Origin: Azospirillum sp. TSH64
GTDB lineage: Bacteria; Pseudomonadota; Alphaproteobacteria; Azospirillales; Azospirillaceae
DNA: 64,000 nucleotides
Assembly: GCF_003116035.1 (NCBI RefSeq)
Contig: NZ_LGQW01000015.1
Span: forward strand, 3,424,646 to 3,488,645
Direction: 5' to 3'
The position numbers and the translations under genes were made by a program. How positions within the stretch are numbered: position 1 is the stretch's first letter; every line of letters begins with the position of its first letter. The notes beneath the pieces are model-generated. The model saw only the letters and a list, made by a program, of their open reading frames with translations. It did no database searches and was not told the DNA's origin. This document shows positions 36,293 to 44,789 of this stretch, piece after piece.

Positions 36293-36933
36293 TGGTGAGG
36301 AAGGCGGAGGCCGTGGCGGCAGAGACCGTCGTCATCATCGACGATGACGAAGCCGTCCGCGAGGCGCTGGAGGGGTTGCTCGATTCCGTCGGCCTGCAGG
36401 TCAGGAGCTATGGCTCGGTCCAGCAATATGTCGACCAGCGGCCGGCCATCGACGTCGGCTGCATGGTGCTGGACGTGCGGCTGCCGGGGCGCAGCGGCCT
36501 GGATTTCCAGGCGGAACTCGCGCGGTCCGGCAACAGCCTGCCGGTGATCTTCATCAGCGGCCACGCCGACGTGCCGATGTCGGTGCGGGCCATGAAGGCG
36601 GGTGCCTTCGAGTTCCTGACCAAGCCCGTGCACCACCAGGAGCTTTTGGACGCCATCCATGCCGCCATCGCCGCCCATTGCGAGCGCCGCTGCCAGGAGC
36701 GCGGCCTGACCACCCAGCGCGCCCGCTTCGACACGCTGACCCCGCGCGAACGCGAGATCACGTTGATGGTGGTGTCCGGCCTGCGCAACAAGCAGATCGC
36801 CGACGATCTCGGGCTCAGCGAGGCGACGGTGAAGCTGCACCGCGGCCAGGCCATGCGCAAGATGGAGGCCCGTTCCGTCGTGGAGCTGGTCCGCATCGTC
36901 GACAGCCTGACCGCGACCGGCCGGAGCCAATAG
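36292..36933 (+). CDS. FixJ/NarL-type response regulator
   Basis: 213 aa. Receiver domain (about 12-125) with IIDDDEAVRE, phospho-acceptor Asp61 (MVLDVRLPG) and KPVHHQELLDAI, then a LuxR-type helix-turn-helix (about 145-205, LTPREREITLMVVSGLRNKQIADDLGLSEATVKLHRG). The ATG overlaps the previous stop by one base with GGAGGG five bases upstream; a GTG at 36289 is the alternative start. It is the probable output of the three-gene phosphorelay. Confidence 0.92.
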   Translation: MVRKAEAVAAETVVIIDDDEAVREALEGLLDSVGLQVRSYGSVQQYVDQRPAIDVGCMVLDVRLPGRSGLDFQAELARSGNSLPVIFISGHADVPMSVRAMKAGAFEFLTKPVHHQELLDAIHAAIAAHCERRCQERGLTTQRARFDTLTPREREITLMVVSGLRNKQIADDLGLSEATVKLHRGQAMRKMEARSVVELVRIVDSLTATGRSQ

Positions 36934-37302
36934 ACGGCAGCCTTCCGCCTTCGTCCGTGAGCCCTTCCGGCATGTCGGATCCTGCCATATGACCATTTCC
37001 ATAGATCCGTCGCCATGGACCGTCACGGCGATTGCCCGCGACGGAATCCTCTCCGGCGACCGCCTCGGCCGGCAACGATGGCACAACCGCGGCCAATTCG
37101 GTGCACGAAGCTTTCCAAGCGATGGTTGTCCCTCGATCAATCCGTATGACTGAGACAATCACCCGAAGCGGATTCTGGAATTTATTCTAACTTTTCCTTA
37201 ATTATTCTCCTGTTTTTCCCTGTCTGACATGGGTGCCGGAAAAGGCATGCGCCACAAAAGAAGAACAAGGCGCCGTTGGCGGGACTAAATCAGGGGTTGG
37301 GT
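36934..37302. other. Intergenic region before the third chemoreceptor
   Basis: 369 bases without a supported gene. It turns AT-rich at about 37180-37225, which probably contains the promoter of the chemoreceptor gene. No intrinsic terminator is seen after the response regulator, and no clear dyad was noticed. Confidence 0.5.
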
Positions 37303-38979
37303 ATGACGATCAGGGCTTTGTCCCTTGCGGGCAAGACTGTGATGCTCTGTGGCGGCGGTCTGCTGTTGCTTGCGTTCTCTACATTCGGTGTGAATGAATT
37401 TCTGCTGACCAGCTATGCCGACCGGGTGGCGATGGAGCGGCAGGAAACCAACATGCGCGTCGCCTGGGACGTGCTGAACCGGTATGGGCAGGCTTTCGAT
37501 GCGCATGACGGCACGCTGTTTGCCGGCGAGCGCGCCCTGAACGACTTCTTCGAGCCGGTGGATCGGGTGAAGCGGCTGGTCGGCGGCACCGCGACCCTGT
37601 TCATGGGCGACCGGCGCATCGCCACCAATGTGCTGAAGCCGGACGGCGGGCGCGCGGTCGGCACGACGCTGGCCAAGGGGCCGGTCTACGATGCGGTTTT
37701 GGGTCGCGGCGTGCCCTATCGCGGGCAGGCCGACATCCTGGGCACGCCCTTCTATACCGCCTACGACCCGATCAAGGCGCCGGACGGCCGCGTCGTCGGC
37801 ATCCTCTATGTCGGCATTCCGAAGGCGGAGTTCTTCGCGGCGATCCGCGACACCCAGGCGATGATCGCGGTCATCAGCGCCGTCGTGACCCTGCTGGTCG
37901 CCGCCGGCTGCCTGCTGCTGGCGCGGCGCATGTTCCGGCCGCTGTCCGGCATCCGCATCGCGATGGAGGAGCTGGCGCGCGGCAACCTGTCGGTCGCCAT
38001 CCCGGCGCTGGGCCGCAAGGACGAGATCGGCGGCATGGCCAGGGCGCTCGGCGTGTTCAAGGACAATGCGCTGGAGGTCGCCCAACTGCACGAGGCCCAG
38101 GCGGCGGAGCGCACGCGGTCGGTTCAGGAACGCCGCGCGGCGATGGAGCGGGTGGCGCAGTCCTTCGAGGGCTCGCTTCTGGGCGTCGTCGGCGTGCTGA
38201 GCGCCACCACGACCCAGTTGCAGGCCAATGCCCAGCGCCTGCACGACATCGCCGAGACCGGCAGCGTCCGCGCCCACACCGTCAGCACCGCGGCCGGCGA
38301 GGCCAGCGACGACGTGCGCACCGTCGCCGGCGCCGCGGAGGAGATGAGCAGCTCCATCGGCGAGGTCGGCCGGCAGGTGGAGGAGTCCGCCCGCATGGTG
38401 CGCAGCGCGGTTGAGGAGGTGAGCCGCACCAACCACACGATGGACGGGCTGGCCGCCGCCGCCGGCAAGATCGGCGAGGTGGTGACCCTGATCCAGGACA
38501 TCGCCGCCCAGACCAACCTGCTGGCGCTGAACGCCACCATCGAGGCGGCGCGGGCGGGAGAGGCCGGCAAGGGCTTCGCCGTCGTCGCCGGCGAGGTCAA
38601 GACCCTCGCCAACCAGACCGCGCGCGCCACCGACGACATCGCCCGGCAGGTGGCGGAAATCCAGGCGGTGACCGGCCATGCGGTGGAGGCCATCGAAGGG
38701 ATCGGCCGCACCGTGTTGTCGGTCAGCGATCTGGTCGGCCGCATCGCCGTCTCCGCCGACCACCAGAGCGCCACCACCGCCGACATCGCCCAGTCCGTCC
38801 AGCGCGCCGCCGACCGCACGACCGAGGTCACCCACAACATCGAAGAGGTCTCGCAGTCTGCGCACGAGACCGGCGTGATGGCGTCCGAAGTCCGTGCCGC
38901 CGCCGCCGACCTGGGCCGACAGGCGCTGTCCCTGCGCGATCAGGCGGAGGAGTTCCTCCGCCATGTTCGGGCGGCCTGA
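37303..38979 (+). CDS. Methyl-accepting chemotaxis protein with Cache sensor
   Basis: 558 aa. First membrane helix about 12-32, periplasmic single-Cache sensor about 35-185 ([47 protein letters not shown]), second membrane helix about 190-212, HAMP, and a signalling domain with [21 protein letters not shown]. Start 37303 has AGGGG upstream. In well-studied receptors this Cache type often binds small organic acids, but the ligand is not deducible. It converges with the hydroxyacid dehydrogenase gene, eight bases away. Confidence 0.92.
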   Translation: MTIRALSLAGKTVMLCGGGLLLLAFSTFGVNEFLLTSYADRVAMERQETNMRVAWDVLNRYGQAFDAHDGTLFAGERALNDFFEPVDRVKRLVGGTATLFMGDRRIATNVLKPDGGRAVGTTLAKGPVYDAVLGRGVPYRGQADILGTPFYTAYDPIKAPDGRVVGILYVGIPKAEFFAAIRDTQAMIAVISAVVTLLVAAGCLLLARRMFRPLSGIRIAMEELARGNLSVAIPALGRKDEIGGMARALGVFKDNALEVAQLHEAQAAERTRSVQERRAAMERVAQSFEGSLLGVVGVLSATTTQLQANAQRLHDIAETGSVRAHTVSTAAGEASDDVRTVAGAAEEMSSSIGEVGRQVEESARMVRSAVEEVSRTNHTMDGLAAAAGKIGEVVTLIQDIAAQTNLLALNATIEAARAGEAGKGFAVVAGEVKTLANQTARATDDIARQVAEIQAVTGHAVEAIEGIGRTVLSVSDLVGRIAVSADHQSATTADIAQSVQRAADRTTEVTHNIEEVSQSAHETGVMASEVRAAAADLGRQALSLRDQAEEFLRHVRAA

Positions 38980-38987
38980 CGCCGCCA

Positions 38988-40067
38988 TCAGGTGCCGAAA
39001 ATCACCGAGCGGTCGATGTCCGGCAGGGTCGGCCGCCCGGTGAGCGCCATCGCGACTTCCAGTTCGGTTTGCAGCAGGGTCAGCATGTGGGCGACGCCGG
39101 CCATGCCGCCGACGGCCAGCGCATGCAGCACCGGCTGTCCCACCAGCACCGCGTCGGCGCCCAGTGCCAGCGCCTTCAGGATGTCGGTGCCGCGGCGGAT
39201 GCCGCCGTCCATCAGGACCGGCAGGCGGCGGGCCGCCCGCTCCGCCACCGCCGGCAGGGCGTCGATGCTGGCGGGCAGGGTATCGAGCGTCCGGCCGCCA
39301 TGGTTGGAGACGATCAGGCCGCCCGCCCCGGTGGCGATGGCGGGTTCCACATCCTCGGGATTGAGGATGCCCTTCAGCAGGATGGGCAGGCCCGTTTCGC
39401 CGCACAGCCACGCGACCATGTCCCAGGTCGGAGCGGCATGCAGCATGCCCTGGAAGACCGGGCTGCCGGGGCGGGCCGGGCGGAAATCGTCCGCAGCGAG
39501 GCCGGCGAGGTTCACCGGGGCGATGGTCGGCGGCAGGCGGAAGCCGGCACGCTGCTCCATGTTGCGCATCCCGTTCACGGGCGCGTCCACCGTCAGAACC
39601 AGCGCCTTGCAGCCGGAATCCTCCGCCCGCCGCGCCAGGGTCAGCGTGTCCTCCCGCCGCGGCTGGCTGTAGAGCTGGAACCACAGGGGCACCGTCGCCC
39701 GCCGGGCGATCTCGTCCACCCGGACGCTGGCCTGGGTGCTGACGGTCATCCAGCTGCGGGTCAGGCCGGCCGCTTCCACCGTCGCCAGTTCCCCATCGGG
39801 ATGGACCAGCCTGTGATGGGCCATCGGCGCCAGAATGATGGGATAGTCCATCACCTCCCCGAACAGTTCGGACCGGGCGGTGGCGCCGGACAGGTCGCGC
39901 AGGACGCGCGGCATCAGGCGCAGCCGGTCGAAGGCTTCGCGGTTGGCGCGCTGGGTGATGCCGTCGGCCCCGGCCCCGGCGATGTAGGCGCGGGTCGCCG
40001 GATCGATGCGGTCGTTGAAATGCCGCTCATAGTCGGAAAGCGACACGGTGTCGGGCGGGACGATCAT
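38988..40067 (-). CDS. FMN-dependent 2-hydroxyacid dehydrogenase/oxidase (lactate oxidase-like)
   Basis: 359 aa, TIM-barrel flavoenzyme of the glycolate oxidase/lactate dehydrogenase family. The catalytic histidine is in SNHGGRTLD, with PIILAPMAHHRLVHPDGE near the N-terminus, LVLTVDAP and MDGGIRRGTDILKALALGADAVLVG. AAGGAGG lies eight bases before the ATG. The ATG overlaps the stop of the Sel1-repeat gene by four bases, placing it last in the Fiu-PiuC operon. A flavin hydroxyacid oxidase is an unusual partner for an iron operon; it may act on a siderophore-derived or central hydroxyacid. Confidence 0.87.
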   Translation of the reverse strand: MIVPPDTVSLSDYERHFNDRIDPATRAYIAGAGADGITQRANREAFDRLRLMPRVLRDLSGATARSELFGEVMDYPIILAPMAHHRLVHPDGELATVEAAGLTRSWMTVSTQASVRVDEIARRATVPLWFQLYSQPRREDTLTLARRAEDSGCKALVLTVDAPVNGMRNMEQRAGFRLPPTIAPVNLAGLAADDFRPARPGSPVFQGMLHAAPTWDMVAWLCGETGLPILLKGILNPEDVEPAIATGAGGLIVSNHGGRTLDTLPASIDALPAVAERAARRLPVLMDGGIRRGTDILKALALGADAVLVGQPVLHALAVGGMAGVAHMLTLLQTELEVAMALTGRPTLPDIDRSVIFGT

Positions 40068-40726
40068 CGGCAAGCCTCCTTCCGGGGGTCGGCCAGCCTC
40101 AGGGCCTCGGCGGCCAGCGCCTGGATCTGCGGATCGGGATGCGGGGCCAGGGCCGCCGCCATGCTGCGGTAGAAGTCGGGAAAGCCGCTGTCGAGCGCGA
40201 GGCGGAACCAGCGCAGCGCCTCCCCCCTCGCACCGTCCCCGATCAGCAGGCGGGCATGGTTGAAGCGGCCCCAGCAATCGCCGCCCTCCGCCGCCGCCTT
40301 GAACAGGGCGCGCGCCGCGGCCTCGTCGGCCGGCACCGCGCGCCCGCTCTCGTGGAACAGGCCCAGCATGTTCAACGCCTTGGCATTCCCCTTGGCGGCG
40401 GAGGCGGCATAGAGCGGGTAGGCGGCCTCGTCATCCCTGGCGACGCCGATCCCGCGGCAATGGAGGTCGGCCAGATTGAACATCGCCCAGCCGTCGCCGA
40501 GGTCGGCCGCCTTGCGGTAATGGGCCGCCGCCTGGACGGGATCGGCGGGAACGCCCCAGCCATGTTCATGGCAGCGGCCGAGCATATTGATGGCACGGGC
40601 GTCGCCGCCGCGGGCGGCGCTGCGGAACCAGGCGAAGGCCTGCCCGCCCTCGCCCTTGTCGAGGCAGGACTGGCCCAGCGCCAGCAGGGTGTCCGCCGGG
40701 TCGATGCCGCGGGAAGTGGAGCGCAT
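40064..40726 (-). CDS. Sel1/TPR-repeat protein of the Fiu-PiuC operon
   Basis: 220 aa with four to five Sel1-type repeats (INMLGRCHEHGWGVPADPVQAAAHYRKAADLGD, LNMLGLFHESGRAVPADEAAARALFKAAAEGGD). No signal peptide, so probably cytoplasmic. Start 40726 follows the PiuC-type stop by 11 bases. A Sel1-like gene is also found beside piuA-piuC in Pseudomonas, supporting a functional link with iron uptake, though the role of this partner is not established. The end overlaps the next gene (ATGA). Confidence 0.85.
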   Translation of the reverse strand: MRSTSRGIDPADTLLALGQSCLDKGEGGQAFAWFRSAARGGDARAINMLGRCHEHGWGVPADPVQAAAHYRKAADLGDGWAMFNLADLHCRGIGVARDDEAAYPLYAASAAKGNAKALNMLGLFHESGRAVPADEAAARALFKAAAEGGDCWGRFNHARLLIGDGARGEALRWFRLALDSGFPDFYRSMAAALAPHPDPQIQALAAEALRLADPRKEACR

Positions 40727-40737
40727 CGGAACCGTCC

Positions 40738-41424
40738 TCACACCTCCGCCCAGCGGCGCAGCAGGTTGTGGTAATGGTTGACCAGCGACAGGACGGCGTG
40801 GTGGCCGTCGCCCAGTTCCTGCCGCAGCTCGATGATCGCCATGTCGAGGTCGTAGAGCATGGCGCGCAGCCCGTCGTCGCGCACCATCGACTGGGTGAAG
40901 AAGAAGGAGGCCCAGCGCGATCCGCGCGTCACCGGGCTGACCTGATGCAGGCTGCTGGACGGATAGACCACGGCGTGCCCCGCCGGCAGCTTGACCGGCC
41001 GGGTGCCGTAGGTGTCCTCGACGATCAGCTCGCCGCCCTCGTACTCCTCGGGATCGCTGAGGAAGATGGTGGTCGACACGTCGGCCCGCATGCGCATGCC
41101 GCCGGTCCCAGGGATCGTGCGGATGCTGTTGTCGACGTGATAGCCGTAGGTCATGGCCTGGTCGTAGCGGTTGAACATCGGCGGCAGCACCCGCAGCGGC
41201 AAGGCGGCGGAATTGAAGGCCGGGCTGCGGGCCAGCGCACGCAGGATGACGGTGCCAAGCTCCCGCGCGGTGTCGCTCTCCTCCGGGATTTGCAGATTGC
41301 GCTTGGCGCTTGCCGCCTGATCGCCCGCGGTGACCCGCCCGTCGACCCAGGGCGATGCCTCCAGCACCGTGCGGCACTGCGCGATCTCATCCGCGGTGAG
41401 GATGTCGGGGATCTGCAGGAGCAT
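40738..41424 (-). CDS. piuC: PKHD-type Fe(II)/2-oxoglutarate hydroxylase (PiuC/YbiX)
   Basis: 228 aa. The iron-binding His96-x-Asp98 (YHVDN) and distal His160 are present, with the 2-oxoglutarate-binding Arg in HQVSPVTRGSR. Length and sequence match the PiuC/YbiX family. It is the first gene after the TonB-dependent receptor, as in fiu-ybiX and piuA-piuC loci. AGGA lies eight bases before the ATG. The substrate of PiuC proteins is not settled; they are iron-regulated and associated with catechol siderophore uptake. Confidence 0.93.
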   Translation of the reverse strand: MLLQIPDILTADEIAQCRTVLEASPWVDGRVTAGDQAASAKRNLQIPEESDTARELGTVILRALARSPAFNSAALPLRVLPPMFNRYDQAMTYGYHVDNSIRTIPGTGGMRMRADVSTTIFLSDPEEYEGGELIVEDTYGTRPVKLPAGHAVVYPSSSLHQVSPVTRGSRWASFFFTQSMVRDDGLRAMLYDLDMAIIELRQELGDGHHAVLSLVNHYHNLLRRWAEV

Positions 41425-41447
41425 GGGGGTGTTCCTCGTACAGGAGA

Positions 41448-41480
41448 GGCCGGACCGCTCGTGACGGGGGCGGTCCGGCC
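41448..41480 (-). terminator. Strong hairpin between the Fiu-like receptor and PiuC genes
   Basis: GGCCGGACCGC (41448-41458) pairs perfectly with GCGGTCCGGCC (41470-41480). It lies in the 82-base gap after the receptor stop and before the PiuC start. There is no T-run on the transcribed strand, so it may cause partial termination or protect the receptor mRNA, lowering expression of the downstream genes. Confidence 0.55.
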
Positions 41481-41506
41481 GACTTTTCAGGCGATGCGAT
41501 GATGGA

Positions 41507-43804
41507 TCAGAAGGTCAGCCCGGTGGTCAGCATGACGGTGCGGCCGGAGGCCGGCACGGCGCGGCTGGCGTTGAAGGCGGAGGCGTAATTGCGGTGGTCG
41601 GTCAGGTTGTAGCCGTTCAGCGCCACCGAGACGTTGCGGAACTCGTAGGACACCAGCGCATCCGCCGAGAAGGTGTAGGGCAGGCGGCCGGTGTTGGCGC
41701 TGTCCGTCCAATATTCCGACGCCACCTGCATGCCGCCGCCGACCGTGAACTTGCCGACGCTGCCGGCATCGAACTCGTAGGTCGTCCACAGGCTGCCATT
41801 GTGCTTCGGCACGTTGGGGGCCGCATGGCCGACCAGCGCCGGATTGGTGCGCGAGTCCGTCACCTTGCCGGTCAGATAGGCGTAGTTGGTGTAGACGCTC
41901 CAGCCTTCCGTCAGCTTGCCGCTGATGCTGGCCTCGAAACCGCGGATGCGGACACCGAGCCCGGCTTCGGAAAAGCCGTCGGTGACGGTGCCGGTCGCCG
42001 GATCGACCGAGTAGGTGTTGGTCTTTTCCGCCTGGAAGATGGCGCCGCTGACGCCCAGCCGGCCGTTCAGGAAGTCGGCCTTGCCGCCGATCTCGTACAG
42101 GTCGGTCTGTTCCGGATCGAAGCTGCGGGCGCCGTTCGGCGTCTCCGCCGTGCCGTTGGTGACCGCCGCGGCGATGTCGGTGCCGATCGGCTTGTAGGAG
42201 CGCGAGTAGGAGGCATAGACCGACGACTCCTTGGTCGGCTCGTAGATCAGGCTGACCGACGGGCTCCAGGTGCGGTCGGACGCCTGCCCGCCGGCAATGG
42301 TCGGAGAGTTGGAACCGAAGCTGGTGCGGAAATAGTCCCAGCGCAGGCCGCCCTGGACCGACAGCTTGTCGAACAGCCACATGCGGTCGGTGACGAACAG
42401 GCCGGCGTTGGTCACGCTGGCCTCGCGGCCGCCGCTCTCCGGATAGAGGATGGCGGTGTTGGCGGAATAGTTGCGCGTCGGGTTGCGGACCGTCTGGTTG
42501 TTGACCCGGTTGACCCAGGTGCCGGTCTCGCGCTTGTCGCGCTGATGGCTGACATCGAGTCCGCCGTTCAGGGAGTGGCGCAGCCTGAACAGATCGCCGT
42601 CGACCTTGGCGCCGGTGACGTTCTGGACGCCGAACCCCTGCTGCTTGAAGGCCATGCCGCCGCCGGCGCCATAGCTCAGCGCCACGTCGCGGCCTGCCAG
42701 GAACTGGGTCGCCGCGGCGCCGCTGAGGGGGGACGGGGTGGTGGAGGCGATGTTGCGCTCGTAATGGCTGAAGCGGGAGTCGTTGTAGACCGACAGCGCC
42801 TTGCTCACCTCATGCGCGAAGGACGAGGTGAGGATGTGGTTCTCGGTGTCGTCGCGGTCGAGGCTGCGGACATAGGAGGTCGAGCGGCTGAGGCCGTATT
42901 CCGCCGCCGGACGGAAGATGCCGTCGCGGCCCTGCACCATCGGCTGGCCCATGTCGGGCGTCTTCTCGCCCTTCAGGAAGGCGTAGTTCAGATGCCAGGT
43001 GGTCGGCGTGCCGAGACCGAGGCCGAGGTCGGCGGCGATGCCGCGGCGGTCGGCGTCCACATCGTCGCGGCCGGGGACGTTCTGGGTGTGGTAGAGGCCG
43101 TTCACCCGCAGCGCCGCGGTGTCGCCCAGCGGCTGGTTCACGTCCACCGTGGTGCGGTAGGTCGGGCCGCTGCCCACCGACTGCTCCACCTTGGCCTTCT
43201 GCTGCAACGATGCCTTCTTGGTGCCCTGGTTGATGACGCCGCCGGAATTGCCGACGCCGAAGCCGTTGCCCGACGGCCCCTTGAAGACCTGCACCGTCTC
43301 GGTGTTGAAGACATCGTGGGTGTAGACGCCGAAATCCTTCAGGCCGTCGGTGTAGATGTCGCCGCGCGCGGTCAGGCCGCGGATGCGGAACTGGTCGCCG
43401 TTCTGGCCGCCGTTGCCCTCGCCGGTCGAAATGGTGATGCCCGGCACGTTGCGCAGCGTCTGCTCCAGCGAGGTGGCGCGCTGCTGCTCGATGATCTCCT
43501 GCGGCACGACGTTGACGACGCGGGGGGTATCCTTGACCGTGTCGGGCAGGCGGGACACGCCGGTCGGGGCGGCGTTGACGTTGCCGGTCTGCGGTGCTGC
43601 GGCATCGACCTTGATCGAATCGAGCTGCAAGGCGTCACCGGAGGACCGCTGCGGCGTCGGACCGGTCCCCGGAGTTCCCGATCCCGTGCCGGTGGCCTGC
43701 GCATCGGCCGTCGCCGGCAGGGCGAAGCTCATGGCCAGGCTGGCGGTGGCGGCGGCACCTGCCAGAAGGGGTCTCAGTCCGTGGGGGGACGTGGTCTGTC
43801 GCAT
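41507..43804 (-). CDS. fiu: TonB-dependent catecholate siderophore receptor, Fiu-like
   Basis: 765-aa outer-membrane receptor. Signal peptide about 1-35 (cleavage near ATADA). The plug domain (about 85-200) contains DTVKDTPRVVNVVPQEIIEQQRATSLEQTLRNVPGI split across the TonB box-plug region, with a GEGNGGQNGDQFRIRG segment. The C-terminal 22-strand barrel ends in ASGRTVMLTTGLTF with a terminal Phe. Start 43804 (MRQTTSPHGL) has GGGAGAG upstream; the frame continues to 43936 without a signal peptide. Together with PiuC and Sel1 genes it forms an iron-siderophore operon. A Fur-box-like site lies about 325 bases upstream. Confidence 0.92.
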   Translation of the reverse strand: MRQTTSPHGLRPLLAGAAATASLAMSFALPATADAQATGTGSGTPGTGPTPQRSSGDALQLDSIKVDAAAPQTGNVNAAPTGVSRLPDTVKDTPRVVNVVPQEIIEQQRATSLEQTLRNVPGITISTGEGNGGQNGDQFRIRGLTARGDIYTDGLKDFGVYTHDVFNTETVQVFKGPSGNGFGVGNSGGVINQGTKKASLQQKAKVEQSVGSGPTYRTTVDVNQPLGDTAALRVNGLYHTQNVPGRDDVDADRRGIAADLGLGLGTPTTWHLNYAFLKGEKTPDMGQPMVQGRDGIFRPAAEYGLSRSTSYVRSLDRDDTENHILTSSFAHEVSKALSVYNDSRFSHYERNIASTTPSPLSGAAATQFLAGRDVALSYGAGGGMAFKQQGFGVQNVTGAKVDGDLFRLRHSLNGGLDVSHQRDKRETGTWVNRVNNQTVRNPTRNYSANTAILYPESGGREASVTNAGLFVTDRMWLFDKLSVQGGLRWDYFRTSFGSNSPTIAGGQASDRTWSPSVSLIYEPTKESSVYASYSRSYKPIGTDIAAAVTNGTAETPNGARSFDPEQTDLYEIGGKADFLNGRLGVSGAIFQAEKTNTYSVDPATGTVTDGFSEAGLGVRIRGFEASISGKLTEGWSVYTNYAYLTGKVTDSRTNPALVGHAAPNVPKHNGSLWTTYEFDAGSVGKFTVGGGMQVASEYWTDSANTGRLPYTFSADALVSYEFRNVSVALNGYNLTDHRNYASAFNASRAVPASGRTVMLTTGLTF

Positions 43805-44196
43805 CAAGCTCTCCCGAAATGCGCCAAGGTGGATTGGACGATCGCTGGAGCGCCTTCTACCAATGGGATAGGCCTTCCTTGCAACAGCTGAGATTGAGAG
43901 GCATTCTGAGTTGGAAGGCCGAGAAACAGCCACCACGGGCGGCGCAAACGGCTTTCACGTCGAATGCGCGTGGTTGGCGGTCCGGCCTCCGGTTTCGGCC
44001 GGTTGCGTTGTGAGATAAAATTTTTCTTGATTTATCAAATGGATGACGGTCAGACGAAGGGCCGGCCGACAACGACGGAAAGGATCATTTCGGCGCTGAA
44101 TTCAATGATGTTGCCGAAAAGCCACTATGATAATAAGAATGATTTTCATTCGCGCAGGATTTGGTGGGCCTGCCCGTTCGGGCACGGAATCCGGCG
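43805..44196. promoter_or_regulatory. Control region upstream of the Fiu-like receptor, with Fur-box-like sequence
   Basis: 392 bases without a gene. GATAATAAGAATGATTTTC at 44129-44147, continuing into ATT, resembles the Fur consensus built from GATAAT hexamers but is imperfect. It is about 325 bases from the receptor start, so either the transcript leader is long or the site serves another promoter. A short dyad TTGAT-TT-ATCAA lies near 44028-44039 and is closer to a plausible promoter. Confidence 0.45.
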
Positions 44197-44634
44197 TCAC
44201 TTGAAGGCCAGCAGAATCACCCCGGCGGCGATCAGCACGACGCCCAGCCAGTTCGGTGCCGACAGCTTTTCACCCAGGAACAGCACGCCGAAGACCGCCA
44301 CCAGCACGACGCTGAGCTTGTCGACCGGCGCCACCTGCGAGGCGGGCCCCAGCTTCAGCGCGCGGAAATAGCACAGCCAGGAGGCCCCGGTGGCAAGACC
44401 GGACAGGACGAGGAACAGCCACGTCCGGCCCGACACCGCCGACGGCGACAGCGACTGCCCCGACGAGACGACGATCCCGACCAGCATCGCGAAGATGACG
44501 GCGGTGCGGATCAGCGTCGCCATGTCGGACCCGACGCCCTCGACGCCGACCTTGGCGAAGATGGCGGTCAACGCCGCGAAGCAGGCCGACAGCAGCGCCC
44601 ACAGCATCCAGGATGGAAACAGGTCGCCTGTCAT
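44197..44634 (-). CDS. Half-size EamA-family membrane transporter
   Basis: 145 aa with a single EamA repeat of five hydrophobic helices (SWMLWALLSACFAALTAIFAK, TLIRTAVIFAMLVGIVVSS, LSGLATGASWLCYFRALKLG, KLSVVLVAVFGVLFLGE, WLGVVLIAAGVILLAFK). Full-length members have two repeats; single-repeat members are intact proteins that probably work as dimers. No sign of truncation. Substrate unknown. Confidence 0.85.
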   Translation of the reverse strand: MTGDLFPSWMLWALLSACFAALTAIFAKVGVEGVGSDMATLIRTAVIFAMLVGIVVSSGQSLSPSAVSGRTWLFLVLSGLATGASWLCYFRALKLGPASQVAPVDKLSVVLVAVFGVLFLGEKLSAPNWLGVVLIAAGVILLAFK

Positions 44635-44789
44635 TCCCTTGCTCTCCTTCGGATCACGTCCAGCCCGTCAGCCGACCCCCTCGATCAGCCATCTCTGCAC
44701 GCATTTCAAGGGCAAGGGAAGGGCCGCAGCTTTGGAGAGCCGGCAGTCTTTGGAGGGAGGACGCCCGATTTTCATGGGCGCCGATCCTC

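Noticed and set aside
41594..43891. Plus-strand open frame of 765 codons opposite the TonB-dependent receptor
   Set aside because: No recognisable motifs, and composition is that of an antisense high-GC frame. The receptor on the other strand is convincing from signal peptide to the terminal Phe.
44197..44634. Half-size EamA gene as a truncated pseudogene
   Set aside because: It has its own start and five complete helices ending in a normal stop. Single-repeat members of this length are a known intact class.
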